Assembly (NCBI GenBank): GCA_021399445.1
Contig: JAJTUQ010000004.1
Coordinates: forward strand, 2,604,001 to 2,668,000
DNA: 64,000 nt
Source of the DNA: Xylogone sp. PMI_703
Taxonomy: Eukaryota; Ascomycota; Leotiomycetes
Direction: 5' to 3'
How positions within the stretch are numbered: position 1 is the stretch's first letter; each line of letters starts with the position of its first letter. The translations under genes were made by a program, and so were the position numbers. Below the pieces are notes generated by a model, which did no database searches, was not told the origin of the DNA, and saw only the letters and a program-made list of their open reading frames with translations. Of the stretch, positions 1 through 9,505 are shown piece after piece.

Positions 1-1749
1 ATCCCAGAGGGGCACTTGCAATTGGGTAACCCGCGACAGCCGCTGCAGTTGGGAGTAGGGAATCACCAGACGCAATGATCACGTCTGAATTGGTCTTCTT
101 CAAGGTTTTCTCGACACTGTCTCTCATGCTGGCACGAAGATGCTTTAACCCGCTGTGATATTCTTCATCTGTCATGCTATCTTGAAGGCCATTTTCGAGG
201 ACCAGTTGATTTGATTTACCTGCCGATCTCAGGAAAGCACGATTCAATGTAAAGGGCCTTACCTGGCGGCAGTTCTACGTCGGCATGTTTCTTGTTGAAC
301 TCGACGACGTCTTGTAATGTGCGCATTCCCGGACAGTCAAATATAGCAAGGTATCGAGCGATTGTGTGAGCGAGCTGATGCCCTGGGTTGCGGTCAACAC
401 TCTCCTAGGTATACGATGTACCAACTTACTTCCGATTTGCCACATTTGCACAGTCTTATACTTCTCTACGACTTCTGGAACAGTCATTAATGGAGCATCG
501 TAAGTGACATGGGCTCCAAGAGCCTCGGCTTTCTTCAGGGCCTCGTCCATTTCTGCTTTCTACCAGAAGTTAGCTATCATTCCATATGAGTTGTGAAGAG
601 CTTTACATGTTGTTTGTCAAAGACTGCATTTCTATTACAGCTCTCGTTAGAAAATTGCCAGGTTTCGTAATTCAGATACGCGATTCCAATCCCTTTCCAG
701 GAACGCTTTAAATGTGAGTTGAAGTCTCTCCCAGGGAGAAGTATATCCATGACGTCGACACAGTCTTCCACGCACTTCGCCATAGGGCCAGCTCTGTCCC
801 ATGCAGCACTTCCAGATTGTGTCCCTACCATGTTCACATCCCCAACAGTCCCTTTCATACCATACAGAGCGGCACGAATCGATGGCTGTACCAAAGATCC
901 ATCTGCTTCGGTTCCAATACATAAAGGTGCAAACCCAGCAGCCGCTGCAACGGCACTACCAGAAGAAGAGCCTGCGGGGGTCTAAGGGCTGAGTTAGTAC
1001 CAGGTCATATGTGCAGCTTCTTGGGCTCTAACTGTATGTCCCATCCACTGATCGTTAGGATCAGCCCCTCCTTGGACATATGGAGATTGTGTCTGTGGGT
1101 TGTTAGTAAGGAAATCCTGCCTATAATTCTTGAAGGGGTACACACCTGGCCTCCAACAGCAGACCATCCGCTTGTAATATCTACACCTTTGCTATTCCCC
1201 CATTCCTGGGTCCCAGTTAGTGTCACAACACACGACCTGAAAGCTCAAATCCACAAACCGAAAGGTTGGATTTGCCGAGGACAATGCATCCTGCTTCTCT
1301 AAGCATGACTGCAATCGGGGCATCTGTTGTTGCATTTAAGCCTTTCAAAGCAAACGACCCTGAAGTGGTCTCCAGGCCAAATGACGGAGTGCAGATGAGA
1401 TCCTGAGTTGAAAAATCAGCACTTGACTACTGCAGCTAAAGTATCACACCTTCAGAATAATGGGAATCCCATGCAAGCGTGACCTAGGCCCGCTCTCCAA
1501 CCTCTCCGCATCCAATTTATGGGCTTCCTCAAGTAACCCATCTTCAGCTGCGATCGAGATCATGGCGTTTAGTTTCATGCCCTCATGGTTATGGGCCGCA
1601 ATCTGCTTCAGGTAGAGCTTTACCAATTCCACACTGGAGATCTCTCCAGCTTCCAAGAGGCGACGCGCATCAGCTGCTGTTGCTGTGAGCACGTCGATAT
1701 TACGGCCGAGAGTCATCTTGATGGGTGCTGGATTACGATTTATCAACAT
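1..1749 (-). CDS. Amidase (amidase-signature family), 3' end beyond window
   Basis: Amidase-signature hydrolase that would cleave an amide bond; the substrate cannot be told. I splice eight exons: 1450-1749, 1259-1402, 1205-1146, 1092-1033, 981-607, 559-430, 382-263 and 219 to the window edge, all in frame with GT..AG introns of about 43-56 bp. Family marks seen in order are GIPIILKD (substrate-channel Lys of the Ser-Ser-Lys triad), KSNLSEWGN, SGWSAVGGQ, the Gly/Ser loop TPAGSSSGSA with the nucleophile region, and near the edge AAAVAGYPIASAPLG, typical of the C-terminal part. No disabling change was seen. The start is the upstream of two Met codons (1749; the other is 12 codons on). No signal peptide is evident, so probably cytosolic. 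Family assignment is strong; the final residues and the stop lie outside the window. Confidence 0.88.
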
Positions 1750-2160
1750 GAAAGAACGAAACTTTGCTGTAGGATCATGTGACCCTAGGTTCCAGACAAT
1801 CCCTTTGTCTCTTTATGTATATAGCTCATTCCCGTAGCCTCAGTTCCCTCTCTGCAATCCATCAACATGGTCCCATCCTGCTTCCTCTTACAATAAATTT
1901 GAACATAGTGCCAAAGTGAGAGCACTAAATCCACGCGAGCACCACTACACGCGGCATCTCATCATACAGAGCCGCAGGGACGTAGCATTTTGATAGCAGA
2001 ACGATTCGATCACCTGTAGAGCTCCTAACGAATTGATTGGAATCAATTCGGATTTGGATTCGCTTTCACGAATTTGAGATGCTGGACTCCGAGATGGTAT
2101 GTCTGAGCCCCAAGGAGTGCGATTACAGAGCTTTGATTGGATGGCCCAAAAAGGGGCGTA
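1750..2160. other. Intergenic, 5' of amidase
   Basis: Promoter side of the amidase and the left flank of the pogo element. An open frame running from 2037 into the transposon is mostly TIR sequence and is not credible as a gene. The TA at 2159-2160 is the left copy of the transposon target duplication. Confidence 0.5.
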
Positions 2161-2213
2161 ACCTAAATCCCTGTATCAGCGAACACCCGGTATTACCGAA
2201 CACTTCCCCTCCA
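2161..2213. repeat. Left terminal inverted repeat of pogo element
   Basis: 53 bp beginning ACCTAAATCCCTGTATCAGC; inverted match to 4007-4059 with a single mismatch at base 3. Confidence 0.95.
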
Positions 2214-2276
2214 ATTTTTGTAATTCATCACAACCTACATTTAAAATCAATTATTTCTCCACCAAAACGCGTTCCA

Positions 2277-3941
2277 ATGGCTAAAAAGCCACCTATACAG
2301 CAGGAAGGAAGGATCCTTCTTGCTATTGACGCGCTCAAAAACAAAAAAATCAAGTCAATTCGAGCTGTAGTGCGTAGTTTTGATATACCCATAACTATAC
2401 TTTATGGTCGAATAAAGGGACATCCTGAAGCTTTCACAACTTACAACAACAGATTTAAAATGACTCAACTTGAGGAGGAATCGCTAGTACAATGGATAAT
2501 GTCTATGGGCAAACGTGGCATGTCTCCCAGGCTTTCTCATGTGAAGGCAATGGCCAATGATTTGATTGTTAGACGTGGTGAACAACTTTCACCTTCACCT
2601 GTAGGCAAAAACTGGGTTCAAAGGTTCCTGAAACGCTATATAGAGTTAACTACCAAATTTATTCGTAAATATGCTTATTTGCGAGTTAAATGTGAGGATC
2701 CAAAGGTTATTCAATAGTGGTTTAATCAATATCTGGAGATCAAGGCTCAATATGGCATTCTGGACGAGGATACCTATAATTTTGATGAAACTAGATTTGC
2801 AATGAGTATAATTACTACTGCCAAAGTGGTTACATCATCTGAAACTTTTGGAAAACCTTTACATACATAGCCTGGTAATCATGAATGAGTGACTGCAATT
2901 GAATCAGTTAATGCTTCTGGATGGGCCTTGTTACTTATGATCATTTTCAAAGGTAAGCTCCATCAACAGGCTTTGACTGACTTACTACCTGAAGGCTGGA
3001 GAATTGAATGGAGTAATAATGGATGGACCAATAATCGAATTGGCCTTGAATGGCTTTCAAAAACCTTTAAACCTGTTACTAAAGATAAAACCAAGGGCCA
3101 ATATCGTATGCTTATACTTGATGGCCATGGAAGTTATATAGTACCTGAATTCGACGTGTTTTGCTCTTAACACAATATTATTTCAATATGTATACCTGCT
3201 CACTCATCTCATATCCTTCAACTCCTTGATGTGACCTGTTTTTCAGTTCTCAAACGAATGTATGGTGCTCAAGTTAGAGCAAAAATGAGTGGCAAAGTTC
3301 AGCATATTGATAAGGAGGATTTCCTGGAAATACACCCTATTGCACGTCAACAAACCTTCAAATCAACAACCATTCAAAATGGATTTTTAGCTACTGGATT
3401 GATCCCATATGAACCAGAGCATGTGTTGAGCAAATTACGCCTTCAGGTTGATCATACCCCTACTCCTCCAGGGAGTACTCATAATGGCAATTCAGGCACA
3501 CGATGGGTTCCAGAGACACCTCATAACACTGTTCAATTACAGCACCAATCTCAGACTATTCAACGATTGCTCAGGGAGCAAAATAGCCCTCCAACTCCTA
3601 CTAAAACAGCCCTGAATCAACTTATTAAGGGCTGCGAATTGGCCATGCATAACATTGTGTTTTTGGCAAAGGAAATTGAGGAATTGAAGGCTGTGAATGC
3701 TGCAATGCAACGAAAATTACATAGAACCAGACAGCGTATAGTCCATACAGGCTCATTAACAAGGCAGGAGGCTCAGGTGTTGATTCAGTCAAGTGCTACA
3801 GGGCAAAATGTAGGAGAGGTTACTAATCCTTCAGCATCCACTGATCCTTTACAACAATTACCACGACGGCCACCAAAGTGTTCAGGCTGTGGAGTTGAAG
3901 GCCATAAAATTAACAAGCGCCCTCAATTAGCTAGTCACTGA
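2277..3941 (+). pseudogene. Pogo/Fot1 DDE transposase with four in-frame stops
   Basis: DDE-superfamily transposase with a CENP-B/Tc5-type DNA-binding region. Reading one frame from ATG 2277, the N-terminal helix-turn-helix pair spans about residues 1-145 (KSIRAVVRSFDIP, then GKNWVQRFLKR). The catalytic core follows with acidic motifs YNFDETRF, LILDGHGSY and HSSHILQLLDV (DDD type). The C-terminus has a coiled stretch and a knuckle-like CSGCGVEGH that lacks the last Cys. The frame is interrupted only by TAG 2715, TAG 2868, TGA 2886 and TAA 3168; there is no frameshift. By comparison with conserved family context these are consistent with CAG to TAG, TGG to TGA and CAA to TAA, i.e. C:G to T:A transitions, as repeat-induced point mutation produces. 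The family call is firm; the RIP origin is inference. Confidence 0.9.
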
Positions 3942-4006
3942 ATTAATGTAATTATTTGACGTTGTTGGTTAAATATTTACTGTTGAATATGCAAGTGGAA
4001 GGAGGG

Positions 4007-4059
4007 TGGAGGGGAAGTGTTCGGTAATACCGGGTGTTCGCTGATACAGGGATTTACGT
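4007..4059. repeat. Right terminal inverted repeat of pogo element
   Basis: 53 bp ending CAGGGATTTACGT; the reverse complement of 2161-2213 apart from one base. Followed by TA, the target-site duplication. Confidence 0.95.
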
Positions 4060-4235
4060 TATACTCCGCCTGTGGCGTAAGCGGCAGAGCTCGAGAGGGT
4101 AGAGGGCGATTCCTGTTCAGCCTCACTGATGCTCGATATTCCTTCATCGGCTGGAATGGAACGAACTGTTAACTTCGAATTAAAATACTTTAGATTTACA
4201 AAAGGATTGATTGCGCAATAGACGAAGAGGTCTTT

Positions 4236-6210
4236 ATGCAAGAGAGACAAGATTCGATCTCTGAGGAAGAGCAAGATGTGTGGTCCGGAGAAGAAGACGC
4301 CTGGATCGAAGACGAAGACAAGATACGGCACGATCGGGGCTGTAGGTTGCCTATGCGTAGACTCTACCGGTATGACGATATGACAATATGCTTGCACTGC
4401 TCTGCGAAAGCAGGTCCCGCTATACATGGAAGGGCTCACCGGATCTTCGGTCGTATAAGCCGGAACACGGAGCTCCGTCTACTGCTAGTCAAACAGAGCA
4501 CCCTTGATCAAGATATGCACTGCCAGTTGATTCCTGGTAAGATTGGCTGGGCGGAAAAGTCTGGCGATGCAAGTGAGACGAAAAGAATTTATCTTAACGA
4601 TTTGCCCTTTCGCGTCACAGCCAATTGTGAAAGGGCTTTGAAGCGGGTTCGACTAGATTCTCAAGCTAGGATAACTTGGATTGACGCTGTGTGTATTGAT
4701 CAGAAGGACGATGAGGAAGGGGGTCATCAGGTCCGGCTTATGCCGCAAATCTACTCGGGAGCGCAGAGAGTACTCATTTATTGAGGAGAACCTACAGCCG
4801 ACGAGCTCGAAGGCCGTCCATATATCCGTCGAGGTCAGGAAGTTCTCGACCTATTCTGCCAGCAAAGTGAGGAAAACTCGAAAGTCATGCAAATAGCCAT
4901 CCGTTCTCTTTTCAGTCGGCGCTACTTCTCCCGAGTGTTCTTGCAGGAGTGGCTCTCGCGAAGGCGGCTGGTTCTCTACGGCGAATATCAGATATCGTGG
5001 GATCATCTTCGCCGAATAACACAATCTTTATGTCGCAGCGACAGGCCCAAAGTGCTTGAGTTTAGCTAGCGCAGGTACCGGGATTCATCTCAGCTTTCTT
5101 CCGCTCCTTGACCTAGCTCGAGGAAGCGAAGCAACTGATCCGCGCGACAAGGTCTTTGCCGTTTTTGGCATGATCAACCTCGCCGAGCAACTTGGTTACG
5201 TCCTAGACTACACGGAAGCAGTAAAAGATACGTATAGAAGAGCTACGGTGCTTGTATGCGAGGCTAGTGGCTTAAAGTCTGTCCTCAAACGCGTCTTATA
5301 GGGTCGCAGACTTCATAGGCTGCCATCCTGGGTTACAGACTGGTCATGTTCTTACTCTCCAATTCCGACCATCGAAGCCTCCAAGGATTTCTTCTCGACC
5401 GTGCTCTTGGACAAAGAACGACCCGAGATTGAGTTTGTGGGCGCACAGGTTAGCCACTTAAGGTCACTACTGCATGTTGGTTTTCGCGCCGAAGTATTCC
5501 TTCCTGGTGAAGGGAGTGCCGGATACGCCGAAGTGAAAACGTCGGACGACCTCAAAATCTTGCATCAAAGGTTGGGTCTAGCGCCAGACGATACGCTCTG
5601 GGTCTACATGATGCTACAATCCCAGGATTGTCAAGCCTGCAGCAGTGTTGACGATTTCGAAAAGAAGCTGGCCCTGCACTCAACAAATCCAGTGAAGAAA
5701 CGCGACGTAGTCCACGCCCAAAACGAGGTCTTCATTCTCTCAGGCGGCCATGACTTTTCCTTTAGAGGAGCGTGCGTGCTTGGGCAGACGATGTCCATGC
5801 CAATCGAGGAATGCTTCTACCAACCGATGGAGAGAGTGCTGAGGGAAATGATGGAACAGCTGAGGAGACTGGAGGAGATGCTAAAAAGACAACAAGGTTC
5901 GCTGACGTGGAGTAGGAGGATGTTGCATCGAGATGCAGGAGAGGAAGGCAACTGTGCAGACCTGGAAAAACAAAAGAGACGAACGGCGGGCAAACGGGAA
6001 AGAGGGGTGGATATTTCTGCATGCGGAAACGCGAGAGTCTCTGGAACTGGAGATGGGGTGGGATGGGTTGGAGGCACTGCTACGGATGGCACCGGAGGAA
6101 GAGATGTTGAAGGAGTGGAAAAAGGAGTCGGTGGGAAGCGCTCGAGGGAAAATGGTGGAAACTACACCAATGGGAAACAGAGTATCTTGTGCCCCACCGG
6201 CTCCGGCTAA
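4236..6210 (+). pseudogene. Broken HET-domain (heterokaryon incompatibility) gene
   Basis: HET-domain proteins take part in fungal non-self recognition and incompatibility cell death. The conserved core is visible: RIYLNDLPFRVTANCERAL, then TWIDAVCIDQKDDEE and QVRLMPQIYSGAQRV, and later TDPRDKVFAVFGM and LPSWVTDWS. The frame is broken three ways: TGA at 4782 where the family has W-L-G-E-P, a frame change near 5056-5069 (after KVLEFS), and TAG at 5299. After readthrough the same frame runs on from 5401. The N-terminus is also weak, lacking a clear AL-S-Y-x-W-G. The last roughly 100 codons are Gly/Arg/Glu-rich and may not be original coding sequence. Introns could explain one break but not all without losing conserved blocks. 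A pogo insertion sits just upstream. No partner domain is recognisable. Confidence 0.8.
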
Positions 6211-7189
6211 GAAGAGATGCGGTGTAATTAATGCAATTAGAAAAGATGCTAAGATCCTTATTATTAGGTTCATGCCGAGTACGCAGGAGTAGGTCAGGAT
6301 GGAATAACCGTCACTCACCACGCATCACCAAGTACTGCAAAATCAGAAGTCGATTATCTCTATAAGAATCTAAGGGAACAGTTGAGTAATGTCCACCAAC
6401 AACAATACAGAGTTATCTTGAGAGATGCTTCGCCGTGAAATAAAACAATAGAAACCACCTTCAAGCAGATCATAAGGAGTTAAGTTGATGATCCAATTGA
6501 AGCTATTATTAGCCAAATGCCAAGGTGCAGTCTGTACTGTATCACCTTCAAGACGCTCGCTCTACCGTCGAGATATGATCGGCAAAATCTTACCAGACTA
6601 ATGCAGGTTAGGTTAGCTCCCCTTCTAAAATACAGTAGAGTTCGTACAAGTACGCTCGGTGCACTAGCCATAGTGGGAATAGCCGATGATTATTCGCCGA
6701 GCGATTATTCGTCCCTTTGGCAAGCTGCCGTTCCGTTCCTATCCAGGTTCGAGTCAAGAATATTCGCATAGAAGCATCAAAGCCCGGAGATTAAGCACTC
6801 ACGTGGCACTGCTATGTCATACACTGCGAACTGCCTTGCTCGTTACAACATTCACTACTCGTTACAACTTTCCTACTATAATTCGTTACAACCTTCTCTA
6901 TTCATTGCGATCGTTACCCTCATTTTCAAACAACTTCACTTCTTAGGTTGCCGAATAGGCTATCAAACCGTATCGACTTTCTCGTTATGATGATATTTGC
7001 AAACCAAAAACGCATCTTATGCCGAAGAGAACATGATCACTGTTATACTTGATCATATATTTAAAGACATCAAATAACTCATCCTCTTTCTCCTTCCACT
7101 CTCTCTAACACATCGTCTCTTAGATCTCTTTTAGCATCCGCCATATCAGAAACCAATTTTACCAAAATTCTTTATCACGAGACCCAAAA
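6211..7189. other. Intergenic, no gene seen
   Basis: No credible coding sequence. The segment just before 7190 contains a TATA-like run (catatatttaaag near 7050) and a pyrimidine-rich stretch, probably the promoter and leader of the secreted peptide gene. Confidence 0.5.
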
Positions 7190-7435
7190 ATGAAGCTTCT
7201 TGTTCTTTTCTCTGCTGTTCTTGCGTCTGCCAGCATGGTAGCAGCAATGCCTTCTGAGCAGATGGGCAAAAGGCTCGACGCACCTCCTGGTACTGGCGGT
7301 GCAGACGGCTACCCACAACCTGGACCAGATCCAGGTACCTGTATCTGCACTGACGGGGTGTTAGCGAGATGTGACTCTTGCTGTGCCAGAGGCGGTATTT
7401 CTTCTTGTTCTAGCGGTCCTTGTGTTTCGTGCTAG
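7190..7435 (+). CDS. Small secreted cysteine-rich protein (candidate effector)
   Basis: An 81-residue intronless frame. It begins with a clear signal peptide (MKLLVLFSAVLASASMVAA, cleavage probably after residue 19), followed by a short segment with a dibasic Lys-Arg at about residues 27-28 that could be a Kex2 site, then a Pro/Gly-rich linker (GADGYPQPGPDPG) and a C-terminal module with eight cysteines in about 32 residues (pattern C-x-C-x7-C-x2-CC-x7-C-x4-C-x2-C). This build is typical of fungal secreted cysteine-rich peptides acting outside the cell. I recognise no named family, and function is unknown. It is isolated, with no co-oriented neighbours, and has a TATA-like box about 140 bp upstream. 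Confidence 0.72.
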   Translation: MKLLVLFSAVLASASMVAAMPSEQMGKRLDAPPGTGGADGYPQPGPDPGTCICTDGVLARCDSCCARGGISSCSSGPCVSC

Positions 7436-8762
7436 AAAGTGATACTTGATGGTATGGCCGCATTATTGCCCAAATGATTAAGCTTACATGTTATATCTTA
7501 TAGGGCATGTTCAATAGAACAATCTTACTGGACAGTAAAGGACTCTACTGTACGGTAGTTTTAAGGACATGATCATTTTATTATATGTACTGTTTATACT
7601 TGAACAGCAATGCATATAGTCTATATGCATTGCTATTCCAGCACGAACAGTATATAGTCGACACGATTAGGGCTGAGAGAAACGAGTTCGCAGTTTGGGG
7701 AGCGTGGATGTGGAGATTTAGAAACCAGCCTTTGTCACTTTTAAATCAGATTAGTACTTGAATTCAAGAAACATTAAACTGTGTTATAAATTACTTTATT
7801 GCGTGTTCCCATGATGAGCATTCGGTCCCCCAGTGGTCATCCCAAAAAGCAGGGAAGATTCACTGTAAAGCGGCGTTATGGCCACGCGTATGCTAGGAGT
7901 GCTTTCTGAAGTGGATACCATTGCCGGTGTGCATAATCCTTTAGCTTGGCACGTTCAAAGTGGCGCGAAATATCAAGTTCGATTACAGCCCACGGTTAGT
8001 GAATATTGGATTTCTGTCTCTTGGGATAGTAAACAATATCACAATCAATAATACCACCACAGTGAGTCTATAGCATGGCGTCACAATGCCCAATCTCAAT
8101 AAAAACGTCAAGATTATTGGCAGTGACCCATATTGCAAATTCTTTGATGAGCTATGGTGCCGTGGTGCAATCGCAGACAAGGTGACACTCACCTTAAGCG
8201 CCTTAGCTTCCGGTACTAGAAACTTAACAACATGTTTATGAAATCTAGATATGTGGATAACACTTGTTGATGGTGTATGGTTGGCATCAATGTCTCTTTG
8301 TTAGCAGGTACAGAACAACAGAGTTTAACGTAAGGGGGAAAATAAATAAATAATAATAATAACTAAGTCGGTTATGTGTCGCTGCAAATTATCGAGCGCA
8401 GCTGATTATAGCAGATTAGCCTTTAGAGTACTGTACAGCAAGAGGTATTTGGGATTTGGGGGCTCTTTTTTGAACGGGCTCGTCTGGTGAAATCTTGGGT
8501 CCTTTTGCTAGCAATGTCACACTCCATATTCTCCACTCCACATGGATTACCAATCAACCCTCAAATGAGCACCCACTACAACTTCATAGACATCGGTTCC
8601 TTATTATTGGACTTTAGCTGCATTTGACTTCCATATCATCCTCCATAAAACATGTGGTAGATGATTAATAACACCGCATTTCTATTGGTCCATTCCTAAT
8701 TCGGATTGGTCTTATTTACCGCCTGAGAATCATGGCAGCACAACCGATAACACAACCTCGCG
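7436..8762. other. Intergenic with one hairpin
   Basis: No gene recognised. Holds the hairpin at 7588-7652 and scattered A/T-rich words. The minus-strand frame near 7983-8192 has no family resemblance. CTCGCG at 8757-8762 is the left target duplication of the next element. Confidence 0.5.
7588..7652. repeat. Imperfect inverted repeat with perfect 29-bp core
   Basis: The core 7606-7634 is a perfect palindrome of two 14-bp arms (agcaatgcatatag and its complement) around one base. The arms extend outward imperfectly to tactgtt/aacagta. It begins about 150 bp past the stop of the secreted peptide gene, so it could be a 3'-end structure or a remnant of a small foldback element. No target duplication was seen. 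Confidence 0.6.
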
Positions 8763-9457
8763 TATAGCATACCAAGTTGTAGGGATGCGCCAGTCTAAGC
8801 GAAACCATCAAATCGACATTTTGAAATTTGACGATTTGACGATTTGAAGAATTGAACCACCTCAAACTCAATAATCAGAGTTGATATTAATCAACTTATT
8901 GATTAATATAGTTAGTTATTATTTAATAAAACATATAGAGTATAGTAAAACTCATCTAGGAAGCCAACGGCCGCAGGTCGTTGGCGCATACTGCTACAGT
9001 AGAGCCTCGCCTCAATCGCTCCATTACTATTTAGTTGAAGAGCATAGCTTATAATTGAATAATACCTACGCAAAAGCCATACAGGCCATTCAGTACAGGC
9101 CATTCAGTACAGGCCATTCAGTACAGGCCATTCAGTACAGGCCAGCCAACGTCCTTCGGCCATTGGCTTTTGAGCCTTTTGTATAAGCAATATCATACTG
9201 TATGGGCCGTACTGTACTATATGGGCTATGTACTCAAGTTAGCAACCGCAAATAAGCCGCTGGCTCGAATTTGTATAGTCTTAGAATCTTACTGAATATT
9301 TATTAATTGATAATTATACATCGACGAGTGTGAATAGGTTACTGTTGTTGAGTTTGAGGTAGTTCAATTCTTCAAATCGTCAAATCGTCAAAATTTCAAA
9401 ATGTCGATTTGATGGTTTCGCTTAGACTGGCGCATCCCTACAACTTGGTATGCCATA
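8763..9457. mobile_element. Non-autonomous long-TIR element (MITE/foldback-like), 6-bp TSD
   Basis: A 695-bp element with inverted repeats of about 110 bp at 8763-8871 and 9348-9457, matching apart from two substitutions and one one-base gap. The termini read TATAGCATACCAAGTTG and TATGGCATACCAAGTTG. It is flanked by the direct repeat CTCGCG at 8757-8762 and 9458-9463, a perfect 6-bp target duplication. The interior (about 475 bp) has no transposase frame; it holds a 14-bp tandem array. Long TIRs with a 6-bp duplication do not fit the common fungal groups (TA, 8 bp hAT, 9 bp Mutator). It ends 48 bp before the first Met of the Myb/SANT-like gene. Confidence 0.85.
9082..9143. repeat. 14-bp tandem repeat, four units plus a part
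   Basis: The unit caggccattcagta is repeated four times exactly (9082-9137), followed by caggcc. It lies inside the long-TIR element. There are no spacers, so it is not a CRISPR array. Confidence 0.92.
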
Positions 9458-9505
9458 CTCGCGACAACTTTTGACTCAATATTATTCTATCACTCGACTT
9501 CAAAT

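Larger units (their letters stand above)
2161..4059 (+). mobile_element. Fot1/pogo-type (Tc1-mariner superfamily) DNA transposon
   Basis: A complete 1,899-bp element. It is bounded by 53-bp terminal inverted repeats that differ at one position (third base C against G) and flanked by TA at 2159-2160 and 4060-4061, the target duplication typical of Tc1/mariner/pogo. It carries one transposase frame in sense orientation (2277-3941). Terminal symmetry and the clean TA duplication suggest a fairly recent insertion, but the transposase has four in-frame stops, so the copy cannot make full-length enzyme. It lies about 175 bp upstream of the first Met of a broken HET-domain gene. Confidence 0.93.

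Noticed and set aside
2037..2276. Open frame entering the pogo element from the left
   Set aside because: Much of it is the transposon TIR and leader; the transposase start is the Met at 2277.
4059..4439. Minus-strand frame overlapping the start of the HET gene
   Set aside because: Antisense shadow; the HET motifs are on the plus strand.
9082..9143. CRISPR-like short direct repeats
   Set aside because: Units are directly adjacent with no spacers, inside a eukaryotic mobile element; this is a tandem repeat.
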